DNA from: Mycolicibacter icosiumassiliensis
GTDB lineage: Bacteria; Actinomycetota; Actinomycetes; Mycobacteriales; Mycobacteriaceae
Direction: 5' to 3'
Length of the DNA stretch: 64,000 nucleotides
NCBI RefSeq assembly: GCF_900078685.2
Contig: NZ_LT546166.1
Span: 2,620,832-2,684,831, forward strand
Shown: in pieces, positions 9,999-20,791 of the stretch
Layout of the letters: every line of letters begins with the position of its first letter
Position numbering within the stretch: position 1 is the first letter of the stretch
Program-made: the position numbers and the translations under genes
Notes under the pieces: model-generated
Seen by the model: the letters and a program-made list of their open reading frames with translations, nothing else
Database searches by the model: none
Told to the model about the DNA's origin: nothing

Positions 9999-11957
9999 GT
10001 GCCAGACCCCGCGACCTATCGTCCGGCGCCCGGGTCCATTCCGGTCGCGCCCGGCGTCTACCGGTTCGTCGACCCGCACGGCCGGGTCATCTACGTGGGC
10101 AAGGCGAAAAGCCTGCGGTCACGACTGACGTCGTACTTCGCCGACATCGCCGGCCTGCACCCGCGGACCCGTCAGATGGTGACCACCGCCGCCAAGGTCG
10201 AGTGGACGGTCGTCAACACCGAGGTCGAGGCTCTCCAGCTGGAATACAACTGGATCAAGGAGTTCGACCCGCGGTTCAACGTCCGCTACCGCGACGACAA
10301 GACCTATCCCGTGCTGGCGGTCACCAGAGGCGAGGAGTATCCGCGGCTGATGGTCTACCGCGGGCCGCGCCGTAAGGGCGTGCGCTACTTCGGGCCCTAC
10401 TCACACGCCTGGGCGATTCGCGAGACCTTAGATCTGCTGCTGCGGGTCTTTCCGGCTCGCACCTGCTCGGCGGGTGTGTTCAAGCGTCACCAGCAGATCG
10501 GCCGGCCCTGCCTGCTCGGCTACATCGGCAAGTGCTCCGCACCGTGCGTCGGTCGGGTCAGCGCGCAGGAACACCGGCGGATCGTGGACGACTTCTGCGA
10601 CTTCCTGGCCGGTAAGACCGACCGGCTGGTCCGCAGCCTGGAGCAGCAGATGCTGGCCGCCTCCGATGAACTCGACTTCGAACGCGCCGCACGTTTGCGC
10701 GACGACGTCGCCGCCCTCAAACGCGCCCTGGAGAAGCAGGCCGTGGTGCTCGGCGACGGGACCGACGCCGACGTGGTGGCCTTCGCCGAGGACGAGCTGG
10801 AGGCGGCGGTTCAGGTGTTTCACGTGCGTGGCGGACGGGTGCGCGGGCAGCGCGGGTGGATCGTCGAGAAGCCCGGCGATCCCGGCGATGCCGACAGCTC
10901 TCTGGAACAGCTGGTGGAGCAGTTCGTCACCCAGTTCTACGGCGACCAGGCCGAATTGGAAGGCGCGGCCGACGAGCCGATCAACCCGGTGCCGCGCGAG
11001 GTGCTGGTGCCCTGCCTGCCGGCCAACTCCGACGAGCTGACCAGCTGGCTCTCTGAGCTGCGGGGTTCGCGGGTCTCGCTGCGGGTTCCCCTGCGCGGCG
11101 ACAAGCGGACGCTGGCCGAGACGGTCGAGCGCAATGCCAAAGATGCACTGCAGCAACACAAGATGAAACGGGCGGGGGATTTCACGGCCAGATCCGCTGC
11201 CCTGCAGAATATTCAGGAGTCGCTGGGTCTGCCCGATGCTCCACTGCGCATCGAGTGCGTTGACATCAGTCACGTCCAGGGCACCGATGTTGTCGGATCG
11301 CTGGTGGTGTTCGAGGATGGCTTGCCCCGCAAATCGGACTACCGTCATTTCGCGATTCGGGAGGCCGCCGGCGAGGGGCGCTCCGACGATGTGGCCTCGA
11401 TCGCCGAAGTGACGCGTCGCCGGTTCCGCCGGCACCTGGACGCCGAAGTTCTTGCCCCTGAAGGAAAATCGCGTAAGTTCGCCTATCCGCCCAACCTCTA
11501 CGTGGTGGACGGCGGTGCGCCCCAGGTCAATGCCGCGGCCGCGGTGCTGGCCGAGCTGGGGATCACCGACGTCGCGACCATCGGCCTGGCCAAACGACTG
11601 GAGGAGGTGTGGGTGCCGTCTGAGCCGGACCCCATCATCCTGCCCCGGCAGAGCGAAGGCCTCTACCTTCTGCAGCGGATTCGGGACGAGGCGCACCGGT
11701 TCGCCATCACCTACCACCGAAGTAAACGGTCCAAGCGGATGACGGAGTCGGTGCTCGACGCGGTGCCCGGGCTCGGTGAGCATCGGCGCAAGGTGCTGAT
11801 CTCCCATTTCGGTTCGGTGGCGCGACTGAAAGGGGCTACCGTCGAAGAGCTCACCTCGATCCCGGGGATCGGCGCGGCGACCGCCGCCGCCGTCCTTGAG
11901 GCGCTGGGAGCCGACGGCGCGGCGGGCGCCGCGCAGCAGCAACGGATGTCGGGATGA
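9999..11957 (+). CDS. uvrC: UvrABC system protein C (excinuclease subunit)
   Basis: The 652-residue nuclease makes both incisions in nucleotide excision repair after UvrA/UvrB find the lesion. An N-terminal GIY-YIG domain ([20 protein letters not shown], about 12-95) makes the 3' incision. It is followed by a Cys-rich segment ([25 protein letters not shown]), a UVR domain that contacts UvrB (about 205-240) and the RNase H-like 5' nuclease domain (about 385-560, [21 protein letters not shown]). A C-terminal helix-hairpin-helix pair ends the protein. It overlaps rapZ by four bases (ATGA). Confidence 0.95.
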   Translation: MPDPATYRPAPGSIPVAPGVYRFVDPHGRVIYVGKAKSLRSRLTSYFADIAGLHPRTRQMVTTAAKVEWTVVNTEVEALQLEYNWIKEFDPRFNVRYRDDKTYPVLAVTRGEEYPRLMVYRGPRRKGVRYFGPYSHAWAIRETLDLLLRVFPARTCSAGVFKRHQQIGRPCLLGYIGKCSAPCVGRVSAQEHRRIVDDFCDFLAGKTDRLVRSLEQQMLAASDELDFERAARLRDDVAALKRALEKQAVVLGDGTDADVVAFAEDELEAAVQVFHVRGGRVRGQRGWIVEKPGDPGDADSSLEQLVEQFVTQFYGDQAELEGAADEPINPVPREVLVPCLPANSDELTSWLSELRGSRVSLRVPLRGDKRTLAETVERNAKDALQQHKMKRAGDFTARSAALQNIQESLGLPDAPLRIECVDISHVQGTDVVGSLVVFEDGLPRKSDYRHFAIREAAGEGRSDDVASIAEVTRRRFRRHLDAEVLAPEGKSRKFAYPPNLYVVDGGAPQVNAAAAVLAELGITDVATIGLAKRLEEVWVPSEPDPIILPRQSEGLYLLQRIRDEAHRFAITYHRSKRSKRMTESVLDAVPGLGEHRRKVLISHFGSVARLKGATVEELTSIPGIGAATAAAVLEALGADGAAGAAQQQRMSG

Positions 11958-12898
11958 CCACGGAATCACCGAAAGGCGTGCGGGAACGCGATGTCGCCGG
12001 CCCCGGCGACGGCGCCGGTATCGACGTGGTCCTGGTGACCGGACTGTCCGGCGCGGGGCGCGGCACCGCGGCGAAGGTCCTGGAGGACCTGGGCTGGTAC
12101 GTCGCCGACAACCTGCCGCCAGACCTGATCACCCGGATGGTGGATCTGGGGCTGGCAGCGGGCTCCCGGATCACCCAGCTGGCGGTCGTGATGGATGTGC
12201 GCTCGGCCGGTTTCACCGGCGACCTGGACTCGGTGCGCACCGAACTGGCCACCCGCGGTATCAACCCACGCGTGCTGTTCATGGAGGCCAGCGACGACGT
12301 ACTGATCCGGCGCTACGAGCACAACCGCCGCAGTCACCCCCTGCAGGGCCAGCAGACCCTCACCGAGGGGATCGCGGCCGAACGGATCATGCTGGCGCCG
12401 GTGCGCGCGGTGGCCGACCTCGTCATCGACACCTCGGTGCTCAGCGTGCGCGAACTGCGGGAGAGCATCGAGGAGATGTTCGGCGGTGACGCCGTCGTCG
12501 CCCCCACGTCCATCACGGTCGAGTCCTTCGGCTTCAAGTACGGCCTGCCGATGGACGCCGACATGGTGATGGACGTGCGCTTCCTGCCCAACCCGCATTG
12601 GGTCGACGAACTACGCCCGCACACCGGGCAGCATCCGGCGGTGCGCGACTACGTACTGAGCCAACCGGGCGCCGACGAATTCCTGGCCGGCTACCACCGG
12701 CTTTTGGCCTTGGTGGTCGGCGGCTATCGGCGCGAGGGAAAGCGGTACATGACGCTGGCCATCGGGTGCACCGGCGGCAAACATCGCAGTGTGGCTATCG
12801 CCGAGGCGTTGGCGCGGCTGTTGGATGCCCGCAATGCCGAAGCCGACAACGACGAGCTGTCGGTGCGGGTGCTGCACCGGGATCTGGGCCGCGAATGA
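11954..12898 (+). CDS. rapZ: RapZ-family P-loop nucleotide-binding protein
   Basis: The 314-residue protein is the actinobacterial RapZ/YvcJ homologue. The P-loop [10 protein letters not shown] (30-39) has arginine where most homologues have lysine. It is followed by [17 protein letters not shown], the family hallmark. The C-terminal domain has [20 protein letters not shown] and [14 protein letters not shown], the metabolite-binding region that in E. coli RapZ senses glucosamine-6-phosphate. The role in mycobacteria is not established. The gene sits in the conserved uvrC-rapZ-yvcK-whiA order and is linked to yvcK by a spacer mini-ORF. Confidence 0.9.
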   Translation: MTTESPKGVRERDVAGPGDGAGIDVVLVTGLSGAGRGTAAKVLEDLGWYVADNLPPDLITRMVDLGLAAGSRITQLAVVMDVRSAGFTGDLDSVRTELATRGINPRVLFMEASDDVLIRRYEHNRRSHPLQGQQTLTEGIAAERIMLAPVRAVADLVIDTSVLSVRELRESIEEMFGGDAVVAPTSITVESFGFKYGLPMDADMVMDVRFLPNPHWVDELRPHTGQHPAVRDYVLSQPGADEFLAGYHRLLALVVGGYRREGKRYMTLAIGCTGGKHRSVAIAEALARLLDARNAEADNDELSVRVLHRDLGRE

Positions 12899-12993
12899 GT
12901 TGCGCCGGCGACGATGCAGTGGGGGCGCCCCCAGCCGCGCAGCGGCGAGGGGGACGGAGCTTGCGGAGCGATGAGGAGGAGCGGCGCCAGTGA
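12895..12993 (+). repeat. MIRU-like spacer element with mini-ORF between rapZ and yvcK
   Basis: A 99-base open frame (32 codons plus stop) fills the gap. Its ATG overlaps the rapZ stop (ATGA) and its TGA overlaps the yvcK GTG (GTGA). It contains a perfect 14-base palindrome at 12920-12933 (TGGGGGCGCCCCCA). It also has the stretch GATGAGGAGGAGCGGCGCC, which resembles, from memory, mycobacterial interspersed repetitive units, also about 100 bases long with terminal stop-start overlaps. The GGAGGAG near its end can serve as the yvcK ribosome-binding site. Confidence 0.6.
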
Positions 12994-14069
12994 GCGTTGA
13001 GCCCGCGAATGGCAACCCGAGCATCGTCGCGCTCGGTGGTGGGCACGGCCTGTACGCGACACTGTCGGCTGCCCGCCGGCTGACCCCGCACGTCACCGCG
13101 GTGGTGACCGTTGCCGACGACGGCGGTTCGTCGGGTCGGCTGCGCGGTGAGCTGGACGTGGTACCGCCCGGGGACCTGCGGATGGCACTGGCGGCGCTGG
13201 CCTCGGACACCCCGACGGGCCAGCTGTGGGCGACCATCCTGCAGCACCGCTTCGGTGGCAGTGGCGCGCTAGCTGGGCATCCGATCGGCAACCTGCTGCT
13301 GGCCGGCCTCAACGAAGTGCTGGCCGACCCGGTCGCCGCACTCGACGAGCTCGGCCGGATGCTGGGCGTCAAGGGGCGGGTCCTGCCGATGTGCCCGATC
13401 GCGCTGCAGATCGAAGCCGATGTGTCCGGGCTGGAAGCCGATCCGCGACTGTTCCGGCTGATCCGGGGGCAGGTGGCCATCGCGACCACTCCGGGAAAGG
13501 TACGCCGGGTTCGGCTGCTGCCGGGCAACCCGCCGGCCACCCGCCAAGCGGTGGACGCCATCATGTCCGCGGATCTGGTGGTGCTCGGCCCGGGCTCGTG
13601 GTTCACCAGTGTGATCCCGCACCTGCTGGTACCGGGTCTGGCCTCGGCGCTGCAGAACACCACCGCCCGCCGTGCGCTGGTGCTCAACCTGGTGGCCGAG
13701 CCGGGGGAGACCGCGGGATTCTCCGTGGAGCGTCACCTGCACGTCTTGGCTCAACATGCGCCCGATTTCACCGTGGACCACATCATCATCGACGCCGGCC
13801 GGGTGCCCAGCGAACGCGAGCGCGAGCAGCTGCGGCGGGCCGCCACGGTGTTCGCTGCCGAGGTTCGGTTCGTAGACGTGGCCCGACCTGGTACACCTTT
13901 ACATGACCCAGGAAAGTTGGCGGCAGCGCTGGACGGGGTTCGGAGCATCGACGCATCGACGTTGACCGTTCCGACACCCATCGCGACGCATGCCGAGGGC
14001 GGGGGCCGGCAATCCGGCGTGAGTGGACCGAGTGGACTCGGGCCGGGAGGTGACAAGTCGTGGCGATGA
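12990..14069 (+). CDS. yvcK: YvcK/CuvA-family protein (gluconeogenesis factor-like)
   Basis: The 359-residue protein has the Rossmann-like CofD/YvcK fold. The N-terminus [20 protein letters not shown] and the segment [16 protein letters not shown] are the family signatures, followed by [12 protein letters not shown] and [14 protein letters not shown]. YvcK in Bacillus and CuvA in mycobacteria bind UDP-sugars and support cell-wall synthesis and growth on gluconeogenic carbon. The GTG start overlaps the stop of the upstream mini-ORF and is preceded by GAGGAG. The C-terminal tail (about 330-359) is Gly/Ser-rich and overlaps the start of whiA. Confidence 0.92.
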   Translation: MSVEPANGNPSIVALGGGHGLYATLSAARRLTPHVTAVVTVADDGGSSGRLRGELDVVPPGDLRMALAALASDTPTGQLWATILQHRFGGSGALAGHPIGNLLLAGLNEVLADPVAALDELGRMLGVKGRVLPMCPIALQIEADVSGLEADPRLFRLIRGQVAIATTPGKVRRVRLLPGNPPATRQAVDAIMSADLVVLGPGSWFTSVIPHLLVPGLASALQNTTARRALVLNLVAEPGETAGFSVERHLHVLAQHAPDFTVDHIIIDAGRVPSEREREQLRRAATVFAAEVRFVDVARPGTPLHDPGKLAAALDGVRSIDASTLTVPTPIATHAEGGGRQSGVSGPSGLGPGGDKSWR

Positions 14070-15043
14070 CGGCCGAAGTGAAGGACGAGCTGAGCCGTCT
14101 CGTGGTCAGTTCGGTGAGTGCGCGCCGCGCCGAGGTCGCGGCGCTGCTGCGCTTCGCCGGCGGACTGCACATCGTGGCCGGGCGGGTCGTGGTCGAAGCC
14201 GAGGTGGACCTGGGGGTCATCGCGCGGCGGCTGCGCAAGGACATCTTCGACCTGTACGGCTACAACGCGATTGTGCACGTGCTGACCGCCAGCGGGATGC
14301 GCAAGACCACCCGTTACGTGTTGCGTGTGACCAAGGACGGTGAAGCGCTGGCTCGTCAGACCGGGCTGTTGGACCTGCGCGGGCGCCCGGTGCGCGGCCT
14401 GCCCGCTCAGGTCGTCGGTGGCAGTGTCGGTGACGCCGAAGCTGCTTGGCGGGGAGCGTTTTTGGCGCATGGTTCCCTCACCGAGCCGGGGCGCTCGTCG
14501 GCCCTGGAGGTCGGCTGCCCGGGTCCGGAGGCCGCTCTGGCGCTAGTGGGTGCGGCGCGCCGGCTCGGGGTCAGTGCCAAGGCCCGCGAGGTGCGTGGCG
14601 CGGACCGGGTGGTGGTGCGCGACGGCGAGGCGATCGGGGCGCTGCTGACCCGAATGGGTGCCCAGGACACCCGGCTGGTCTGGGAGGAGCGCCGGATCCG
14701 CCGTGAGGTGCGGGCGACCGCCAACCGCCTGGCCAACTTCGACGACGCCAACCTGCGTCGCTCCGCGCGGGCGGCGGTGGCGGCGGCGGCCCGGGTGGAA
14801 CGTGCGCTGGCGATCCTCGGCGACACCGTGCCCGACCATCTGGCCTCGGCCGGCAAGCTGCGGGTCGAGCATCGGCAGGCTTCCCTGGAGGAACTGGGCC
14901 GGCTGGCTGACCCACCGATGACCAAAGACGCGGTGGCAGGACGTATCCGGCGGCTGCTGTCGATGGCCGACCGCAAGGCCAAGCAGGACGGTATTCCCGA
15001 CACCGAATCCGCGGTCACCCCGGAGTTGCTCGAAGACGCCTAG
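14060..15043 (+). CDS. whiA: Sporulation/cell-division regulator WhiA
   Basis: The 327-residue DNA-binding protein has an N-terminal LAGLIDADG homing-endonuclease-like fold ([11 protein letters not shown] onward, [14 protein letters not shown] core [18 protein letters not shown]) and a C-terminal helix-turn-helix (about 240-320: [20 protein letters not shown]). In Streptomyces WhiA acts with WhiB on division genes; in mycobacteria its role is less clear. The GTG at 14060 is six bases behind a strong GGGAGGTGA. The ATG at 14066 gives 325 residues, the length I recall for M. tuberculosis. The 5' end overlaps yvcK in a different frame by ten bases. Confidence 0.93.
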   Translation: MAMTAEVKDELSRLVVSSVSARRAEVAALLRFAGGLHIVAGRVVVEAEVDLGVIARRLRKDIFDLYGYNAIVHVLTASGMRKTTRYVLRVTKDGEALARQTGLLDLRGRPVRGLPAQVVGGSVGDAEAAWRGAFLAHGSLTEPGRSSALEVGCPGPEAALALVGAARRLGVSAKAREVRGADRVVVRDGEAIGALLTRMGAQDTRLVWEERRIRREVRATANRLANFDDANLRRSARAAVAAAARVERALAILGDTVPDHLASAGKLRVEHRQASLEELGRLADPPMTKDAVAGRIRRLLSMADRKAKQDGIPDTESAVTPELLEDA

Positions 15044-15080
15044 CGGAGCCGAAACCACTTCCCGCACCTGCGCTGACCGC

Positions 15081-15086
15081 TATAAC
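15081..15086 (+). promoter_or_regulatory. -10 box before the DUF3556 gene
   Basis: TATAAC in an otherwise GC-rich gap (15044-15118) is the best promoter candidate. The expected start of transcription, near 15093, would leave a leader of about 25 bases carrying GGGAGTGAGGA before the ATG at 15119. Confidence 0.4.
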
Positions 15087-15118
15087 AGAACGGGCACACG
15101 GCAGGGAGTGAGGACAGT

Positions 15119-16879
15119 ATGGGGTTCATCAAACCGTCAGTTCCCGACGTCGACCCCGAAGCGTGGCGCGCCACCCCGTGGGCGACGCGGATCCAGGTCT
15201 GCAGCAGGCACTGGGCCGAGGAGGGTTTCGGCACCCCGTCGGGGGTCTACTTGATCTACCTGCTCAAGATCGCGGCCTACGCCGTGGGCGCGGCGGCGGT
15301 CATCGCACTGACCCCGGGACTGGGGGAGCTCGGCCCTATCGCCGAGTGGTGGACCCAGCCGATCGTTTATCAGAAGCTCGTCGTATTCAGCCTGCTGTTC
15401 GAGATCCTGGGCTTGGGCTGCGGTTCTGGCCCGCTGACCGCCCGGTTCTGGCCGCCCATCGGTGGTGTTCTTTACTGGTTGCGGCCCAACACAATCCGAC
15501 TTCCGCCGTGGCCCGCCAAGGTCCCGTTCACCCGCGGCGATACCCGCACCGTGGTTGACATCGCGCTGTATGCCGCCGTGTTGGGCTCCGGCGTCTGGGC
15601 ATTGCTGTCACCTGGTCAGGGCGATCCTGAACCGGTGGGTCTGCTTGACCCGATGGTGGTGGCGCCGATGGCCGTCGCACTGGTTCTGCTGGGCCTGCGG
15701 GACAAAACCATCTTCCTGGCCGGCCGCGCCGAGCATTACGGCCTGACGCTGCTCGTCTTCTTCTTTCCCTACGTCGACCAGATGGCCGCGTTCAAGCTGA
15801 TCATCCTCGGGCTGTGGTGGGGTGCGGCAACATCGAAGCTCAACCACCATTTTCCCTATGTGGTAGCGGTGATGACGAGCAACAATGCGCTGCTGCGCTC
15901 GAAGATCTTCACCGGCCTCAAGCACCTGATGTATCGCGACCACGTCAACGACCTTCGCCCCACCCGGATACCGCAGCTGATGGCACACGTCGGTGGCACC
16001 ACAGCCGAATTCGTCGTGCCGGCGCTGCTGGTGCTCGTCGCCGGCGATCACCCGTGGCGGTGGTTCTTGATCGCCTTCATGGTGATCTTTCACCTCAACA
16101 TCCTGTCCAACCTCCCGATGGGAGTCCCGTTGGAATGGAATGTCTTCTTTCTCTTCTCGCTGTTCTTCCTGTTCGGGCAACACCCCGAAGTCAGCGTCTA
16201 CGACCTGCGGTCCCCGCTGCTGATGGCAATCCTGTTCGCCGGGCTCATCGTGATCCCGGTCGCCGGCAACATGTTTCCGCAGCAGATCTCGTTCCTGCCG
16301 GCTATGCGTTATTACGCCGGCAACTGGGCGGCCAGCTTCTGGTGCTTCCGCGACGGCACCGAGGACATCGTGGAGGCCAACGTGGTCAAGAGCTCGGCAC
16401 TGGTCATCAATCAGTTGGCGAAGTTCTATGACCAGGCCACCGCCGATCTCGTGGCCGACAAAGTCCCGGGGGCGTTCCGAGCCATGCACCTGCAAGGGCG
16501 GGCGCTGAACGGCTTGCTGCCCCGGGCTTTAAATGGGGCGGCCAACGTGGCCGACTACAACATCCGCGACGGCGAGATCATCGCCGGCCCGCTGATCGGA
16601 TGGAACTTCGGCGAAGGCCACCTGCACAACGAGCAGCTGCTCGCGGCCGTGCAGCGCCGCTGCCACTTCGCCGACGGCGACCTGCGGGTGATCGTGCTCG
16701 AAGGCCAACCCATCCACCGGAAAGAGCAGGCCTACCGGATCGTCGACGCCAAATCCGGGCTGATCGAAGCGGGTTACGTAGCGGTGGCCGACCTGCTCAG
16801 CCGCCAGCCGTGGCCGCAGCCCGGCGACGAGCTGCCCGTCCGCCGTACCGAGGGTCCTGTGGGCTCGGTCACGCACTAG
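15119..16879 (+). CDS. DUF3556 family multi-pass membrane protein
   Basis: The 586-residue protein starts with MGFIKPSVPDVDPEAWRATP and RHWAEEGFGTPSGVYLIYLL, which I recognise as the N-terminus of the mycobacterial DUF3556 family. About nine hydrophobic segments lie between residues 45 and 395, followed by a soluble C-terminal domain of about 190 residues (FRDGTEDIVEANVVKSSALV, NFGEGHLHNEQLLAAVQRRC). The function is unknown. It has its own -10-like box and ribosome-binding site. It occupies the place where M. tuberculosis carries a longer block (Rv1424c-Rv1435c, from memory), so it marks a variable spot between whiA and gap. Confidence 0.75.
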   Translation: MGFIKPSVPDVDPEAWRATPWATRIQVCSRHWAEEGFGTPSGVYLIYLLKIAAYAVGAAAVIALTPGLGELGPIAEWWTQPIVYQKLVVFSLLFEILGLGCGSGPLTARFWPPIGGVLYWLRPNTIRLPPWPAKVPFTRGDTRTVVDIALYAAVLGSGVWALLSPGQGDPEPVGLLDPMVVAPMAVALVLLGLRDKTIFLAGRAEHYGLTLLVFFFPYVDQMAAFKLIILGLWWGAATSKLNHHFPYVVAVMTSNNALLRSKIFTGLKHLMYRDHVNDLRPTRIPQLMAHVGGTTAEFVVPALLVLVAGDHPWRWFLIAFMVIFHLNILSNLPMGVPLEWNVFFLFSLFFLFGQHPEVSVYDLRSPLLMAILFAGLIVIPVAGNMFPQQISFLPAMRYYAGNWAASFWCFRDGTEDIVEANVVKSSALVINQLAKFYDQATADLVADKVPGAFRAMHLQGRALNGLLPRALNGAANVADYNIRDGEIIAGPLIGWNFGEGHLHNEQLLAAVQRRCHFADGDLRVIVLEGQPIHRKEQAYRIVDAKSGLIEAGYVAVADLLSRQPWPQPGDELPVRRTEGPVGSVTH

Positions 16880-16887
16880 CGTTGATG

Positions 16888-16909
16888 GCCGGGACCTGCT
16901 TCACCCGGC
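16888..16909 (+). terminator. Weak hairpin after the DUF3556 gene
   Basis: GCCGGG and CCCGGC form a 6-bp stem around a 10-base loop, nine bases after the stop codon and ahead of the gap leader. There is no T-run. It may act as a terminator, but the stem is short. Confidence 0.25.
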
Positions 16910-16964
16910 TTCGCCGCGTTCGCAATCCCGGCTAGGCTGACGGCCGAATACACCAGCAATCTAA

Positions 16965-18005
<1,041 letters not shown>

Positions 18006-18012
18006 CGCGATC

Positions 18013-19248
18013 GTGGCCGTCAAGTCAGTCCAAGACCTGATCGCCGAGGGTGTTTCGGGTCGGGGTGTGCTGGTGCGCTCCGACCTGAACGTCCCGCTCG
18101 ACGATGGAAAGATCACCGACCTGGGCCGGATCACCGCCTCGGTGCCCACCCTGCGCGCGCTCATCGACGCCGGCGCCAAGGTCGTGGTGACCGCCCACCT
18201 GGGCCGTCCCAAGGACGGGCCGGACCCCAAGCTGTCGCTGGCGCCGGTCGCGGCCGCGCTCGGCGAGCAGTTGGGCCGGCACGTCCAGCTGGCCGGTGAT
18301 GTGGTCGGCACCGACGCCCTGGCCCGCGCCGAAGGACTGACCGACGGCGACGTGCTGCTGCTGGAGAACATCCGCTTCGACCCGCGAGAGACCAGCAAGG
18401 ACGACAACCAGCGGCTGGCCCTGGCCCGGGCGCTGGCCGAGCTGGTCGCCGCGCCGGACGGTTCGCCGGGGGCCTTCGTCTCCGACGGATTCGGTGTGGT
18501 GCACCGCAAACAGGCCTCCGTCTACGACATCGCCACGCTGCTCCCGTCGTACGCCGGAACGCTGGTCGCCGCGGAAATCAAGGTGTTGCAGCAGCTGACC
18601 GAGTCCACCGAGCGGCCCTACGCCGTAGTGCTGGGCGGGTCGAAGGTCTCGGACAAGCTGGGCGTGATCAAGTCGCTGGCGACCAAGGCCGACAGCATCG
18701 TGATCGGCGGCGGCATGTGCTTCACCTTCCTGGCCGCCCAAGGCCTGCAGGTCGGGACCTCGCTGCTGGAAGCCGACATGGTGGACACCTGCCGGCAACT
18801 GCTGGATGACTACGCCGATGTGCTGCGGCTGCCGGTGGACATCGTGGTCGCCGACAAGTTCGACGCCGCCGCCACCGGCGAGACCGTCGACGCCGACGCC
18901 ATTCCGGACGCCAAGATGGGCCTGGACGTCGGCCCGGGTTCGGTGGAGCGGTTCGCCGCCCTGCTGTCCAACGCCAAGACCATCTTCTGGAACGGGCCGA
19001 TGGGCGTGTTCGAGTTCCCGGCCTTCGAGGCCGGCACCAGGGGAGTGGCCGAAGCGATCGCCGCCGCCACGGCCAAGGGCGCCTTCAGTGTCGTCGGCGG
19101 GGGCGACTCCGCTGCCGCGGTACGGGCGCTGGGCCTTCCGGAGGACGGCTTCTCGCACATTTCCACCGGCGGCGGGGCATCGCTGGAATACCTTGAGGGC
19201 AAACCACTGCCAGGCCTGCAGGTACTGGAAACCGGAGGAGCGTCATGA
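18013..19248 (+). CDS. pgk: Phosphoglycerate kinase
   Basis: The 411-residue enzyme transfers phosphate from 1,3-bisphosphoglycerate to ADP. Signatures include [20 protein letters not shown] at the substrate site, THLGRP-like [26 protein letters not shown], and the C-terminal nucleotide site [14 protein letters not shown] with [12 protein letters not shown]. Length is normal. It starts with GTG seven bases after gap and its stop overlaps the tpiA ATG (ATGA), so the three genes form a coupled unit. Confidence 0.97.
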   Translation: MAVKSVQDLIAEGVSGRGVLVRSDLNVPLDDGKITDLGRITASVPTLRALIDAGAKVVVTAHLGRPKDGPDPKLSLAPVAAALGEQLGRHVQLAGDVVGTDALARAEGLTDGDVLLLENIRFDPRETSKDDNQRLALARALAELVAAPDGSPGAFVSDGFGVVHRKQASVYDIATLLPSYAGTLVAAEIKVLQQLTESTERPYAVVLGGSKVSDKLGVIKSLATKADSIVIGGGMCFTFLAAQGLQVGTSLLEADMVDTCRQLLDDYADVLRLPVDIVVADKFDAAATGETVDADAIPDAKMGLDVGPGSVERFAALLSNAKTIFWNGPMGVFEFPAFEAGTRGVAEAIAAATAKGAFSVVGGGDSAAAVRALGLPEDGFSHISTGGGASLEYLEGKPLPGLQVLETGGAS

Positions 19249-20030
19249 GTCGCAAGCCGCTGATCGCCGGCAACTGGAAGATGAACCTCAACCACTTCGA
19301 GGCGATCGCACTGGTGCAGAAGGTGGCATTCGCGCTGCCGGACAAGTACTTTGACAAGGTCGATGTCACGGTGCTGCCGCCGTTCACCGACCTGCGCAGC
19401 GTGCAGACCCTGGTCGACGGGGACAAGCTTCGGCTGACCTTCGGCGCCCAGGACGTCTCGCAGCACGACGCGGGCGCCTACACCGGCGAGGTCAGCGGTG
19501 CGTTCCTGGCCAAGCTGGGTTGCACCTTCGTCGTCGTCGGGCACTCCGAGCGTCGCAGTTACCACGGTGAGGACGACGCACTGGTCGCCGCGAAGGCCGC
19601 CGCTGCCCTCAAGCACGGCCTGACCCCGATCATCTGCATCGGCGAAAACCTGGAGATCCGGGAGGCCGGCAGCCACGTCGAGCACTGCCTGGCGCAGTTG
19701 CGCGGCTCACTGGCCGGGTTGAGCGCCGAGCAGATCGGTGCGAGCGTCATTGCCTACGAACCGGTGTGGGCCATCGGCACCGGCCGGGTGGCCGGTGCGG
19801 CCGACGCGCAGGAGGTCTGCGCGGCCGTGCGCGGCGAGCTGGGCAAGCTTGCCTCGCCCAAGATCGCCGACACCGTCCGGGTGCTCTACGGCGGTTCGGT
19901 CAACGCCAAGAACGTCGGCGAACTCATCGGCCAGCCCGATGTGGACGGCGGCCTGGTCGGCGGAGCCTCGCTCGACGGTGAGCAGTTCGCGATGCTGGCG
20001 GCGCTGGCCGCCGGCGGGCCCCTTGTCTAG
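19245..20030 (+). CDS. tpiA: Triosephosphate isomerase
   Basis: The 261-residue TIM-barrel enzyme interconverts dihydroxyacetone phosphate and glyceraldehyde 3-phosphate. Catalytic residues are visible in [10 protein letters not shown] (Lys), VVGHSERR (His) and [15 protein letters not shown] (Glu), and the phosphate-binding [10 protein letters not shown] and GGASLDG are present. The ATG overlaps the pgk stop. secG follows 41 bases downstream behind its own promoter-like box. Confidence 0.97.
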   Translation: MSRKPLIAGNWKMNLNHFEAIALVQKVAFALPDKYFDKVDVTVLPPFTDLRSVQTLVDGDKLRLTFGAQDVSQHDAGAYTGEVSGAFLAKLGCTFVVVGHSERRSYHGEDDALVAAKAAAALKHGLTPIICIGENLEIREAGSHVEHCLAQLRGSLAGLSAEQIGASVIAYEPVWAIGTGRVAGAADAQEVCAAVRGELGKLASPKIADTVRVLYGGSVNAKNVGELIGQPDVDGGLVGGASLDGEQFAMLAALAAGGPLV

Positions 20031-20059
20031 GGGAGCCGTGACGCCTTCGAGCGGCAAGG

Positions 20060-20065
20060 TAGGGT
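20060..20065 (+). promoter_or_regulatory. -10 box of a leaderless secG promoter
   Basis: TAGGGT ends six bases before the ATG of secG. No ribosome-binding site lies between, so secG may be made from a leaderless transcript in addition to read-through from tpiA. Confidence 0.45.
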
Positions 20066-20071
20066 AACGGC

Positions 20072-20305
20072 ATGATCTTGACGCTGCAGATTCTCTTGGT
20101 GATCACCAGCCTGCTGGTGATTTTGCTGGTGCTGCTGCACCGCGCCAAGGGTGGCGGCCTGTCGACCCTGTTCGGTGGCGGTGTGCAGTCCAGCCTGTCC
20201 GGATCGACTGTGGTCGAGAAGAACCTGGACCGGTTGACCTACTTCGTCATCGCCATCTGGCTGACCTCCATCATCGCGGTCGGCCTGCTCATCAAGTACT
20301 CCTGA
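20072..20305 (+). CDS. secG: Protein translocase subunit SecG
   Basis: The 77-residue protein is the small subunit of the SecYEG channel. Two transmembrane helices (about 3-23 and 53-73) flank the conserved cytoplasmic loop LLHRAKGGGLSTLFGGGVQS. Length and topology are typical of actinobacterial SecG. It follows the glycolytic operon, a conserved order in mycobacteria, and is convergent with the gene at 20393-20791. Confidence 0.93.
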   Translation: MILTLQILLVITSLLVILLVLLHRAKGGGLSTLFGGGVQSSLSGSTVVEKNLDRLTYFVIAIWLTSIIAVGLLIKYS

Positions 20306-20318
20306 CGGCGCACTCGGG

Positions 20319-20381
20319 TCGCGAAATCCTGCTGACGCAGGTCGCCTCCCGCACTTCCTCTGCGTGAATCCGATTTCGCGA
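20319..20381. terminator. Long two-part hairpin between convergent secG and the pgl operon
   Basis: Perfect 10-base arms TCGCGAAATC (20319-20328) and GATTTCGCGA (20372-20381) enclose a second pair, TGACGCAG (20333-20340) and CTGCGTGA (20360-20367), with one mismatch, and a 19-base loop. The element sits between two convergent stop codons, so a bidirectional terminator is the natural reading, although there is no T-run. Confidence 0.6.
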
Positions 20382-20392
20382 TCGGCCACGCG

Positions 20393-20791
20393 TCAGCGCA
20401 CCACCCGATTCCGCATGGCATTGAACATGCCGCGCACCGCGTTCTCCGTTGCGGCCAGCGGCGACATAGCCGTCTCGCCGACTTCGACCAAGTAGTCGAT
20501 CCGGTTGACGATGGCCTCCACCGGTTCGATCAGCGTCACCAGGCGCCTGGCCAGGTCATCGAGACTGCCCATGGTCTCCTCGAGATGGTCCAGGCCGGTC
20601 CCCAGCCGTTCGACGGTGGCGTTGAGGCCGGCCAGTGAATGGTTGAGCTCGTTCATCGTGTTACCCAGACCCCCGAGGACATCCTCAAGCTGCCCGACCG
20701 TCACGTCGGCGTTCAGTGCCGCCTGAGCCAAGGTCTTGAGCCGCTTACGTTCCGTGCCGGTGCCCGAGCTTCTTTCTGCCATAGCGCTCAT
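20393..20791 (-). CDS. Hypothetical protein of the pentose-phosphate operon (Rv1444c-type)
   Basis: The 132-residue soluble protein has no recognised enzyme motif. It is rich in Leu, Glu and Asn in a heptad-like pattern (LGGLGNTMNELNHSLAGLN, VERLGTGLDHLEETMGSLDD), which suggests a long helical or coiled-coil structure. A basic C-terminal tail (FNAMRNRVVR) follows. The ATG at 20791 overlaps the pgl stop (TAATG), so it is the last gene of the tkt-tal-zwf-opcA-pgl operon. Position matches Rv1444c from memory. The function is unknown. Confidence 0.8.
   Translation of the reverse strand: MSAMAERSSGTGTERKRLKTLAQAALNADVTVGQLEDVLGGLGNTMNELNHSLAGLNATVERLGTGLDHLEETMGSLDDLARRLVTLIEPVEAIVNRIDYLVEVGETAMSPLAATENAVRGMFNAMRNRVVR

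Noticed and set aside
15040..15234. Minus-strand 64-codon frame ending CPFCYSGQRRCGKWF, similar at first glance to a SEC-C zinc motif
   Set aside because: The cysteine spacing does not match SEC-C (CPCGSGKKYKKCC). Most of the frame lies opposite the DUF3556 gene and shows no other coding sign.
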